In this document: piece by piece, positions 23,900-34,250 of the stretch | Position numbering within the stretch: the first letter of the stretch is position 1 | How the letters are laid out: every line of letters begins with the position of its first letter | Assembly: GCA_024291935.2 (NCBI GenBank) | Contig: JAGTYA010000026.1 | Span: 10,086,001-10,150,000, forward strand | Length of the DNA stretch: 64,000 nucleotides | Reading direction: 5' to 3' | Source of the DNA: Okapia johnstoni | Taxonomy: Eukaryota; Chordata; Mammalia; Artiodactyla; Giraffidae | Notes under the pieces: model-generated | Databases searched by the model: none | What the model was told of the DNA's origin: nothing | What the model saw: only the letters and a program-made list of their open reading frames with translations | Translations under genes and position numbers: made by a program

Positions 23900-25090
23900 C
23901 TAGCTCCTTCATTGCGGAAGAGTGTGCTGCAATCTGGAGCCTTCCACTGGGGATCCTTTCCGACCAGGGAAGAACTGAAACCCAGCAAGGGCTCAGGTGC
24001 CTGTGGCACAGATAGTCCAACTCTGACAGTGGGAGTTTGCGGCAAAGTCAGCATTTATTGCATAGCACCAAACAAGGGAATAGGAGACAAGCCTCAGATC
24101 TATTCTAATTGGTCTTTGAGTGAGGGTTTTTTAAAAAGGAGAAGAATAGGACTTCCCTGGTGGTCCAGTGGTTAAGAATCTGTCTGCCAATACCGGGGAC
24201 ACATGTTTGATTCCATGTCCAGGAAGATTCCACATGCCATGGGGCAACAAAGCCCGTGTGCCACAACGACTGAACCTGTGCTCTAGAGCCCCTGATCCGC
24301 AACATGAAAATCGACCACAGTGGGAGGCCCGGGTACCACAACTAGATAGTAGCCCCAGATCGCCCCCACTAGAGAAAGCCCAAAACACCCAAGACCCTGT
24401 GTGTCAAAACAAAGACCTAGCACAGCCAAAAATAATTTAAAAAAAAAAAAAGCGGGACTTCCCTGGTGGTCCAGTGGCTGAGACTCCCAATGCAGGGGGC
24501 CTGGAATTCAATCCCTGGTCAGGCAAATAGGTCCTGCATGCCTCCACTAAGAGTTTCATCCTGCAACTAAAAAATCCCACATGCTAGAACTAAGACCCAG
24601 GGCAGCTAAAGTAAATAAACACATAGTTTGCAAATGGTGGGAAGAACAAAGAGGTTGGGCTTAATCATCTTGTGAAATTTCTATGACATTTCTTAGACGT
24701 AGTTTCAGGAGTCAGGATGTCTTTGATTTACAATTCTCTGGTTAAGTGGTACATGATTCAAGGATCTGTTAGCTGATCTTGCCCTGAAGAAACAACGGAG
24801 TTTGTGTGTTTAATGATGATATCTAGATTCGAAATTTCAGTGTGTAATTGATGTTATCGACCATGGTAATTTTAGTCATCTGACTCTGGTTGATGAATGT
24901 TCAGTTAGCACAGGATTGAGGTTAGAGGGGACAAGAAAGGGATTAAGTTTTAGATAGATTAATTATAAACGGTATGGGACTTCAGGGAATTCGATTTTAG
25001 GGGGACTCGGTTTCAGAATCATTCGGCCCCACTTTTTACAAAAACTCAAATCTCCCCAGTCTTTAAGAAAGAGAGTTTGGATGTCATGGT
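23900..25090 (-). mobile_element. Probable LTR split by two sense tRNA-derived SINEs (24140-24450, 24452-24625)
   Basis: The flanks (23900-24139, 24630-25090) look like one antisense LTR-type sequence ('ctattctaattggtctttga'). The two SINEs are unambiguous. The LTR call is tentative. Confidence 0.45.
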
Positions 25091-25388
25091 ACCTGGGGAA
25101 GGGGTTTCTCTTTTCCAAGGTGCCCTATTCAGCCTTTCTGGGTTGAGACTTAGTTTTGGTCCCGTAAATAAGTGATGTGTTTAGCACACTGCCTGGTGCA
25201 CTGGAAGTGCTCAATGACTCCTTGCTATTGTCAACATTAGAAGAAAGAACCCTGGTGCCTGAGAGTCAGAGCTTCTGGGTTCATTTCCTGGCTGCAAATA
25301 ACAAAAAAAGAAAGAAAGAAAGAAATTCTAATTAGTGTAAGGAAACAAATAAATTTACTTAGCTTGGAAGACTAGCCAAACAGCCCCC

Positions 25389-25530
25389 ACCCCCCAAAAA
25401 TTAAGTAAGATAGGTCAGAAATTATAGTCTCCATTTTGTCATGAGGAAACCGAGAAACTACTATCAGGCAGTAAGTGATGGAGCAGGAATACTAATGTGA
25501 CCTGTGATTGCTTTTGATCTGCGACTTCCC
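25389..25530 (+). repeat. Left arm of a diverged inverted repeat
   Basis: Its reverse complement is 25872-26008, about 93% identical with a 3-bp indel. Spacer 341 bp. Confidence 0.9.
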
Positions 25531-25871
25531 AGAAAACTAAATAGCTTCGGAAGCCAGGGCCTCTGGAAGCAGCAATTCAACACTTGATATTTGTCTCTGC
25601 TTTTCTTGCCCTGTTGGCCTGATTCTCTCTTACTGCAGGAAGGTCATTTCAATGTGATAGAAAAAAATGGCCGCACCTGCTAAGCAACCCCAGCAGAATG
25701 TTTCCCCAGCCCCTGCTTCCCACATATATCCCCCAGGACTGGTTCTAACGAGCTTGAGGTCACATTCTGACCCTTGGTTCAATTACTGTTGTCAGGAATA
25801 AGATGTTCTGCTTCACTAGGGTTAGGTCACGAATACAGTGGTGGATCTGGGCCTTGTGGAGGAGTATCTGT

Positions 25872-26008
25872 GGGACGTCACAGATCAAAAGCAATCACAG
25901 GTCACAGTATTTCTGCTCCATCACTTACTGCCTGATGGTAGTTTCTCAGTTTCCTCATGACAAAATGGAGACTATAATTTCTGATCTTATTTAATTTGGG
26001 GGGGGGGG
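25872..26008 (-). repeat. Right arm of a diverged inverted repeat
   Basis: Ends in an 11-G run; the left arm shows the equivalent C-run. See 25389-25530. Confidence 0.9.
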
Positions 26009-26458
26009 CAAGTGGTACCACACAGCACAGCATGCAGGATCTTAGTTCCCTGACCAGGGATTGAACCTGTGTCCCCTGCAGTGGAAGCACAGAGTTCTAA
26101 CCTCTGGACCACTAAGGAATTTCTTAATTTTTTTCTGTTTAAATAATGAGGCTCAGAGGACACAGGTTGTATGAAAAGAAAAGTGAAAGTCCCTCAGTTG
26201 TGCCCAACTCTTTGCGACCCCATGGACTATACAGTCCATGGAATTCTCTAGGCCAGAATACTGGAGTGGGTAGCCTTTCCCTTCTCCAGGGGATCTTCCT
26301 GACCCAGGGATTGAACCCAGGTCTCCTGCTTTGCAGGCAGATCCTTTACCAGCTGAGCCAAACAAGGGAAGCCCTGTATGAAAAGAACTGTACACATATT
26401 ATCTTGGGCTTCCCTGGTGGCTCAGATGGTAAAGAATCTGCCTGTGAAATAGGAGACC
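26009..26458. mobile_element. SINE cluster
   Basis: Antisense tRNA-derived SINE 26009-26128, antisense Bov-tA 26170-26375, and a sense Bov-tA head only, 26405-26458. Confidence 0.85.
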
Positions 26459-27255
26459 TTAACACTATCAGTCTGGCCAAACTGCTGGAACCAAGTACAC
26501 TGGATAACAATTTGCTAATTTGTGGTAAAAGTCATAATTATTTTAAAAATTCAGTAATTTTCAATAATAAAAATGGCAGAAACTTAATAGGAGTGTCAAA
26601 TTTGACTTCAATGACAGGCAACTGCTGCATAATCTATCCAAGAAAGGAATGGTTATCAAAAGCCTTGTCTCTAAGTGAATACCGACCAGAGATATGGAAT
26701 CTTAAGCAATACTTTCATCAAAGACCATATGGACTACTAGTACTGGAAGGAATCTGGTCTCTTTGATTTAGATATGGAACCTGTAACCAGAGAGGTTGAC
26801 GTAACTTCTAACATGACATTACACAGCAGCAAGTGGAGTAGCAGACTAGGTCCCAGGTCTCTCAGATATGAATCCTTGCTCTTTCTAGTCTATCACACTG
26901 CCTCCCTTCCTTGCTACATCTTGTTGGAACTTGACGGAGCCCTTTTTAAGCCTGAAATGCATTTAGAGTAGAATGTGCTTGCAAGCTGATATTATAACTA
27001 TTTGGATAGAATGTGGGGGACTGGTGAGATCCCAAGTGGTCCTGCTTCATTCCTGAATGTTTAGAGCTCACAGTGCTGGTGGGGAGGCACTTGGCCAGGT
27101 AGATCTGCATTCCTGTCTTGTTCTGGTGTTGGGAGCTGCAGTGAAACTAAATCACCCAAAGTATATGCTCAATAAACAAACTTTGCAGAGAAGCAACATG
27201 GCAACACTTAACAGGAATCTAAAAATGTTTTTATCATTTAGTGCACTAATTACCG
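26459..27255. other. Unassigned sequence after the SINE cluster
   Basis: An open frame runs from the SINE cluster to 26766 (206 codons from 26146). About half of it is SINE; the rest, about 100 codons, shows no recognised domain. No gene is called. Confidence 0.3.
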
Positions 27256-27530
27256 GAGAAGGCAATGGCACCTCACTCCAGTACTCTTGCCTGGAAAATC
27301 CCATGGATGGAGGAGCCTGGTAGGCTGCAGTTCATGGGGTCGCGAAGAGTCGGACACGACTGAGCGACTTCACTTTCACTTTTCACTTTCATGCATTGGA
27401 GAAGGAAATGGCAACCCACTCCAGTGTTCTTGCCTGGAAAATCCCAGGGATGGCAGAGCCTGGTGGGCTGCCGTCTATGAGGTTGCACAGAGTCGGACAG
27501 GACTAAAGCGACTACAGCAGCAGCAGCACT
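27256..27530 (+). mobile_element. Bov-A2 dimeric SINE
   Basis: Two Bov-A units with internal 'cactttcatgcattggagaa' linker and CAGCAGCAGCA end. Confidence 0.95.
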
Positions 27531-27639
27531 AATTACACATGTGGAACTTACTCTAAGGAAATGCTCATGAATATAAATCAATATCTATGTTTAAAACTTT
27601 TTCAGCATTGCAATTTTGGGGTTGGGGGGGCATGTTGCT

Positions 27640-27975
27640 CAGTTTGCAGGATATTAGTTCCCTGACGAGGGATTGAACTCAGGCCCAAGGCAGTGAAAGC
27701 GCAGAGTCTTAACCACTGAACAAAAAGGGAATTTTCCTTTTTGCTTTAAATGTGGGCTTCCCAGATGGCAGTAGAGGTAAAGAACCTGCTTGTCAATGTA
27801 AGAGACATTAAGAGACACGGGTTTGATCCCTGAGTTGGGAAGATTCCCTGGAGGAGGGCATGGCAACCCACTTGTACTCTTGCCTGAATCCCATGGACAG
27901 AGAAGTCTAGCAGACTACAGTCTATGGGGTCACAAACAGTTGGTTGGACACAACTGAAGCAACTTGGTACGCACG
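27640..27975. mobile_element. Antisense tRNA-derived SINE (27640-27745) and Bov-tA (27755-27975)
   Basis: 'gaggatattagttccctgac'-type antisense core, then 'gggcttcccagatggcagta' to 'tggacacaactgaagc'. Confidence 0.85.
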
Positions 27976-28760
27976 CACGTACTGTAAAGTTACATTAAAA
28001 GACCAGCAAAAAGCTGACATCGATGGCTGGGGCACAGCAGACTGGTTTTCTGGGGAAATCTGAAGGTCTGGGCCTATCTGCTCAAGCCTGCCTTCTCTCA
28101 CTTTGTACAGGGAGGTCTAAAGGCCTGGGAGGAAGAAGGTGATCAGAGAAACAAGGACAGCAATGCTGACCCTGCCACTTCTCTCTGGAACCAGGAAGGA
28201 CTTACATTAAACCCGTTTATTGAAACCAGTTTAGGAACTCCTGCAGAGAGGAACTGAAAAGTATAAATGAGTCCTAGGGTAAATTCCTAGCCCCAAATGT
28301 CCAATTTTATTTAAAGATATTTTTATTGGAGTACAGTTGCCTTATAATATTATGTTAGTATCTGTACAGCAAAGTGAATCAGTTATACATATACATATAT
28401 CCCCTCTTTTTTGGATTCCCTTCCCATGTAGGTCACCAGAGAGCAATGAATAGAGTTCCCTGTGCTATACAGTATGTTCCCATTAGTTATCTACTTTATA
28501 TACAGCATCAAGAGTGTATATATGTCAATCTCAATCTCCCAATTCACCCCATCCCCCCTTCCCCCTTGGTATCCATACCTTTGTTCTCTATTTCTGCTTT
28601 GTAAATAAGATCGCTTATACCATTTTTTTTTAAAGATTCCACATACATGCACTAATATACCACATTTGTGTTTCTCTGACTGACTTCATCTGTATGACAG
28701 TCTCTAGGTTCATCACATCTCTACAAAAGATCCGATTTTGTTCCTTTTTATGGCTGAGTA

Positions 28761-31350
28761 TAGGCAGCAAAAACAAGACTGGGAGCAGACTGTGGCTCAG
28801 ATCATGAACTCCTTATTGCCAAATTCAGACTTAAACTGAAGAAAGTAGGGAAAACCACTAGACCATTCAGGTATGACCTAAATCAAATCCCTTGTGATTA
28901 TACAGTGGAAGTGACAAATAGATTCAAGGGACTAGATCTGATAGATAGAGTGCCTGATGAACTATGGACAGAGGTTCGTGACATTGTACAGAAGACAGGA
29001 ATCAAGACCATCCCCATGGAAAAGAAATACAAAAAAGCAAAATGGCTGTCTGAGGAGGCCTTACAAATAGCTGGGAAAAGAAGAGAAGCGAAAAGCAAAG
29101 GAGAAAAGGAAAGATATTCCCATCTGAATGCAGAGTTCCAAAGAATAGCAAGGAGAGATAAGAAAGCCTTCCTCAGCGATCAACGCAAAGAAATAGAGGA
29201 AAACAACAGATTGGGAAAGACTAGAGATCTCTTCAAGAAAATTAGAGATACCAAGGGAACATTTCATGCAAAGATGGGCTCAAGAAAGGACAGAAATGGT
29301 ATGGACCTAACAGAAGCAGAATATATTAAGAAGAGGTGGCAAGAATACACAGAAGAACTGTACAAAAAAGATCTTCATGACCCAGATAATCACGATGGTG
29401 TGATCACTCACCTAGAGCCAGACATCCTGGAATGTGAAGTCAAGTGGGCCTTAGAAAGCATCACTACGAACAAAGCTAGTGGAGGTGATGGAATTCCAGT
29501 TGAGCTATTTCAAATCCTGAAAGATGATGCTGTGAAAGTGCTGCACTCGATATGCCAGCAAATCTGGAAAACTCAGCAGTGGCCACAGGACTGGAAAAGG
29601 TCAGTTTTCACTCCAATCCCAAAGAAAGGCAATGCCAAAGAATGCCCAAACTGCCGCACAATTGCACTCATCTCACAAGCTAGTAAAGTAATGCTCAAAA
29701 TTCTCCAAGCCAGGCTTCAGCAATACGTGAACCGTGAACTTCCAGATGGTCAAGCTGGTTTTATTTTATTTTATTTTTATTGTAATAAAGACTTTAATAA
29801 TGGTCCACATCAAGAAAAAAAAGAATATCTGGTGCTTCTCCAGGGAAAACAATTTGTGCAGCAAAAGAAATCTTAGTATCTTAAATCATGGCTCACTGTG
29901 ACTACATGAAGATGTAGAAACTAGATGTTTGTCTAAAATGATTATATAACTTTTGAGGAAGAATGTGGGGCTAGGAAAAGAGTGGGAGGAGCAGGTTGAT
30001 GAAAGTGAAAGTGAAAGTGAAGTCGCTCAGTCGTGTCTGACTCTGTGCGACCCCATGGACTGTAGCCCACCAGGCTTCTCCATCCATGGGATTTTCCAGG
30101 CCAGAATACTGGAGTGGGTTGCCATTTCCTTCTCCAAGTGGGTTGCCATTTCCTTCTCCACAAGCTGGTTTTAGAAAAGGCAGAGGAACGAGAGATCAAA
30201 TTGCCAACATCTGCTGGATCATCAAAAAAGCAAGAGAGTTCCAGAAAAACATCTATTTCTGCTTTATTGACTATGCCAAAGCCTTTGACTGTGTGGATCA
30301 CAATAAACTGTGGAAAATTCTGAAAGAGATGGGAATACCAGACCATCTGACCTGTCTCCTGAGAAACCTGTATGCAGGTCAGGAAGCAACAGTTAGAACT
30401 GGACATGGAACAACAGACTGGTTCCAAATAGGAAAAGGACTACGTCAAGGCTGTATATTGTCACCCTGCTTATTTAACTTATATGCAGAGTACATCATGA
30501 GAAACGCTGGGCTGGAAGAAGCACAAGCTGGAATTGAGATTGCTGGGAGAAATATCAATAACCTCAGATATGCAGATGACACCACACTTATGGCAGAAAG
30601 TGAAGAAAAACTAAAGAGCCTCTTGATGAAAGTGAAAGAGGAGAGTGAAAAAGTTGGCTTAAAGCTCAACGTTCGGAAAACTAAGATCATGGCATCTGGT
30701 CCCATCACTTCATGGGAAATAGATGGGGAAATAGTGGAAACAGTGGCTGACTTTATTTTCGGGGGCTCCAAAATCACTGCTGATGGTGATTGCAGCCATG
30801 AAATTAAAAGACGCTTACTCCTTAGAAGGAAGGTTATGGCCAACCTAGATAGCATATTTAAAAGCAGAGACATTACTTTGCCAACAAAGGTCCGTCTAGT
30901 CAAGGCTATGGTTTTTCCAGTGGTCATGTATGGATGTGAGAGTTGGATGGTGAAGAAAGCTGAGCCCCGAAGAATCGATGCTTTTGAACTGTGGTGTTGG
31001 AGAAGACTCTTGAGAGTCCCTTGGACTGCAAGGAGATCCAACCAGTCCATCCTAAAGGAGATCAGTCCTGGGTGTTCATTGGAAGGACTGATGTTGCAGC
31101 TGAAACTCCAATACTTTGGCCACCTCATGCGAAGAGTTGACTCATTGGAAAAGACCCTAATGCTGGGAAGGATTGGGGGCAGGAGGAGAAGGGGACGACA
31201 GAGAATGAGATGGTTGGATGGCATCACTAACTCGATGGACATGGGTTTGGGTAAACTCCGAGAGCTGGTGATGGACAGGGAGGCCTGGCGTTCTGCGATT
31301 AATGGGGTCGCAAAGAGTCGGACACGACTGAGCGACTGAACTGAACTGAA
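28761..31350 (+). mobile_element. BovB (RTE) LINE, 5'-truncated, near-open ORF2 with one nested insertion
   Basis: The element retains the last part of the AP endonuclease (SDHELL at 28797-28814) and the full reverse transcriptase, with motif [10 protein letters not shown] near 30265 and catalytic YADD at 30569-30580, to a stop at 31339 and an (ACTGA)n 3' end without poly-A. The frame is open from 28764 up to the insertion at 29764 and again from 30161 to 31339. The insert adds 410 bp including its duplicated target site, so both halves lie in the register of one original frame. No other stop or frameshift was found. Without a 5' end it cannot be autonomous as it stands. Confidence 0.95.
29764..30160 (-). 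mobile_element. Retroposed chimeric transcript inside BovB (SINE plus non-SINE 3' part)
   Basis: Flanked by 13-bp target-site duplications CAAGCTGGTTTTA (29751-29763, 30161-30173). On the - strand it begins with a Bov-tA2/Bov-A unit (30160 to about 30003, with its first about 24 bp doubled), continues into about 210 bp of non-SINE sequence, and ends with AATAAA and an A-rich tail (the T-rich 29761-29781). One retrotransposition event explains it. Confidence 0.8.
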
Positions 31351-31985
31351 TGTTCCATTGTATGTATGTACCATATCTTCTGTACCTAGTCTTCTGTTGT
31401 TGGACATTCAGGTTGCTTCCATGACTTGGCTATCGTAAATAGTGCTGCAGTGAACATTGGGGTGTATGTGTGCTTTTGAATTATGGTTTTCTCTGGGTAT
31501 ATGCTCAGCAGTGGGATTGCTAGGTCACATGGTAGTTCTATTTTTGGTTTCTTAAGGAAACTCCATACTGTTCTCCACAGTGACCGTATCAATTTACATT
31601 CCCACCAATAGTGCAAGAGGGTTCCTTTTTCTCCACACCCTCTCCAGCATTTACTGTTTGTAGATTTTGTGATGATGGCCATTTAACCCATGTAAGGTGA
31701 TATCTCATGGTAGTTTTGATTTGCCTTTCTCTGATAATTAGTGATATTGAGCATCTTTTTACATGTTTGTTAGTCATCTGTATGTCTTCTTCAGAGAAAT
31801 GTCTATTGAGGTCTTCCACCCAGTTTTTGAGTGGATTATTTTTTCTGATGTTAAGTTGCATTGAGCTGTTTGTATATTTTGGAGATTAATCCTTTGTCAC
31901 TTCATTTGCAAATATTTTCTCCCATTCTGAGGGTTATCTTACTTACGGTTTCCTTTGTTGTGCAAAAGCTTTTCAGTTTAATTAG

Positions 31986-33439
31986 GTCCCCCCTCCCCCG
32001 CCCTTTTTTTTAATTCTCATTACTCCAATGTGTGGCTCCTACTCTCTGGATCTCAGTCTTCTTATCTATTAAATAGTAGGTTGACTATACTGGTCTGTAG
32101 GGGTCTACAGAACAATAAGAAGACAACTGCATTAAGGAAATCCCATGCGTTCATCCTCCACAAGCCCCTTGCCCCCCACTTCCTGCTAAGTTGTTGGGCA
32201 AATTCTTTTTTAAAATGGAAAACTGGTTGTGCTAAGGGGGAGCTTCATGGGCCATCATTCCTGAGCAAGGTACAGTGGCCTGGCATCTTACCTGGAAGCC
32301 AGGACACCTGAGCTTCCCCTCAGAAGTCCCTTCCCCATTCTGAACCTCCATTTTTATCTCAAGAAATGAGGGATTTGGGTTGAATGGATGAAGGTTCTTT
32401 CCTACCAGAAATCTAGCTGTATTTCTCCAAGTCTCCTGACTCCTACGGGCAAAGACCCTACTTCAAGTGCATGGAATATAGCCTCCTTTCTCTGGGCTGC
32501 AGAATCTCAGTAGTATAATCAGAGGAGAGACAGCAGAGCCCAGGGGTTGAGAGTACAGTCGGGTTCTTAGCTCATTCTTTCCACATAACTGTGCGGCAAA
32601 ATACTTAACCTCCCAGTGGCTCCATTTCTCCATCTGTAGGTGAGGTTCCTACCTCAAAGTGTGGTTAAGAGAATTAAATGAATGTAACGTTCACAACGTA
32701 CTACAAACAGTGCCTGGCACATAGTACGTGCTTTGTAAGGTGCTTTCTGAATAAATAAAATTTAACACATGAACTGAGCTTCTTCATAACTCTAACAGCT
32801 TCTTGACTGCCCCCCTCCCAACCCGGAAACCTCTGTGTTCTTTTCCACCTTTTCGGGAAGCTCAGAGCTCCAAGCCCCTAAGCTATCTAAAGGCCTCCCG
32901 CAGCTCCCAGGTGCCTCCAGGGTGGAGGCGAGATGTCTCGACAGGAAGGTCCAGGCTCTTCACTCAGGGCCTCCCAGAGACTCGGAGATGCTGGGCCACT
33001 TCCTTTTATTTAAAGATGGCAGTTAATTGGGAGAATAAAAAAAAAGAACAAAAATAAAAACAAGCAAAAAAGGCAAACAGGGTTATAACATTTGTGGGGC
33101 ATTTTTAATGTTATACTGAGCACAGTAAAGCATTAACCATTCCCACCCCTCTAGAGCCAACACCCCATAATTATGCCTTTACAAGATAACTGCCAAGGGT
33201 TCTTGATTCATTCCAGTCGCACAGCTGGTGGAGCGACGTGGGGAGAAGGCGGGAGAGTTCATCAGGTCATGGTCTGGAACAAGCGAGGATGCCCCCCACT
33301 CCAAAGACGAGGCCCCTGGGGCAGCCTCCTCCGCACCCCCTCGCCAAACCCCCCAACCTTCAACCCTGTAGGCATGGCAGGCCTTCTTGGCGGCGAGCCC
33401 CACCCCTTCATTCACCCACTCACCCGGCTCGGACTCTGC
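31986..33439. other. Upstream flank of FADS1
   Basis: Mostly unique DNA apart from the MIR. No exon is recognised. GC content rises towards the FADS1 promoter. Confidence 0.5.
32555..32750 (+). repeat. MIR element
   Basis: 'atacttaacctcccagtggc', 'agaattaaatgaatgtaacg' and 'cagtgcctggcacatagtac' form a near-complete MIR. Confidence 0.8.
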
Positions 33440-34250
33440 CCACTGCCCCCTACTCCGGCCGAGCCCACCCTACCCTAGAGACCCAGGGCGCTCGCGCACT
33501 CGGTGCCGCCGCCCCCACCCCCCCAGCCGGGCCCCGCACCCAGGAGTCTTCACAGGAACTGTTATCCAGTCCGCGGCGCCCCCTGTGAGCGAAGGGCGCG
33601 AGTCGAAAAGTGGGATCCGGCGGCGACCCCGGCAAGGAGCCCGCAAGGGGGGCGCGCGTTCCGGCCCCGCCGCCCGCCTGCCACGACCCTCCCGAAGCGC
33701 CCCCACCCCCGAGGGGGCCGGCGGAGAGGCGGGGACTCGCTCCCCGCGCCACGCGGCTCGACCAATAGGAGCGCGCGCGCAGCAGGGCTCGGCGCCGACC
33801 CCCCTCAGGGGCCGAAAACCCGGTGCGCGAGCGGCGGGGATCTGGACGCGCAGTAGCTGACCGGCTACCCGAGCCTGCGCGGCCGGCGCGCGCTACCCGG
33901 CGGGTCCTGTGCGCGCGCCTGGCCGCGGCCACCCAGCCGGGCGCGCGGCGTCGCCCGGCCCCGATGGCCCCCGAGACCCCGGCCCAGGGGCCGACGACCC
34001 CGCGCTACTTCACCTGGGACGAAGTGGCGCAGCGCTCTGGACGTGAAAAAGAGCGGTGGCTCGTGATTGACCGAAAGGTGTACAACATCAGCGAATTCGT
34101 CCGCCGGCATCCCGGGGGGTCCCGGGTCATCAGCCACTACGCGGGGCAGGATGCCACGGTGAGCGCTGCCAGACTGGGGCACCGGAGGAGGCGGGACCGG
34201 ACGGCTAGAGCTGGAGGCTCAGCGCGCGAGGCAGGAAGTTTGGCAGTCGT
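33440..34250 (+). promoter_or_regulatory. FADS1: CpG-island promoter and 5' UTR of FADS1
   Basis: The stretch is very GC- and CpG-rich compared with the AT-rich repeats upstream, and it encloses FADS1 coding exon 1. A CCAAT box lies at 33762-33766, about 200 bp before the ATG, which fits NF-Y control known for FADS promoters. No TATA box is seen. The transcription start cannot be fixed from sequence alone. Long overlapping ORFs on both strands here reflect GC richness and are not genes. Confidence 0.75.

Larger units (their letters stand above)
28310..31985 (-). mobile_element. L1 3' region, antisense, split by BovB
   Basis: 28310-28760 and 31351-31985 are consecutive antisense L1 pieces. 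The phrase 'tttttatggctgagta' on the left continues as 'tgttccattgtatgtatgta' on the right. Confidence 0.85.

Noticed and set aside
30445..31407. 320-codon minus-strand ORF
   Set aside because: Antisense shadow of the BovB reverse-transcriptase frame.
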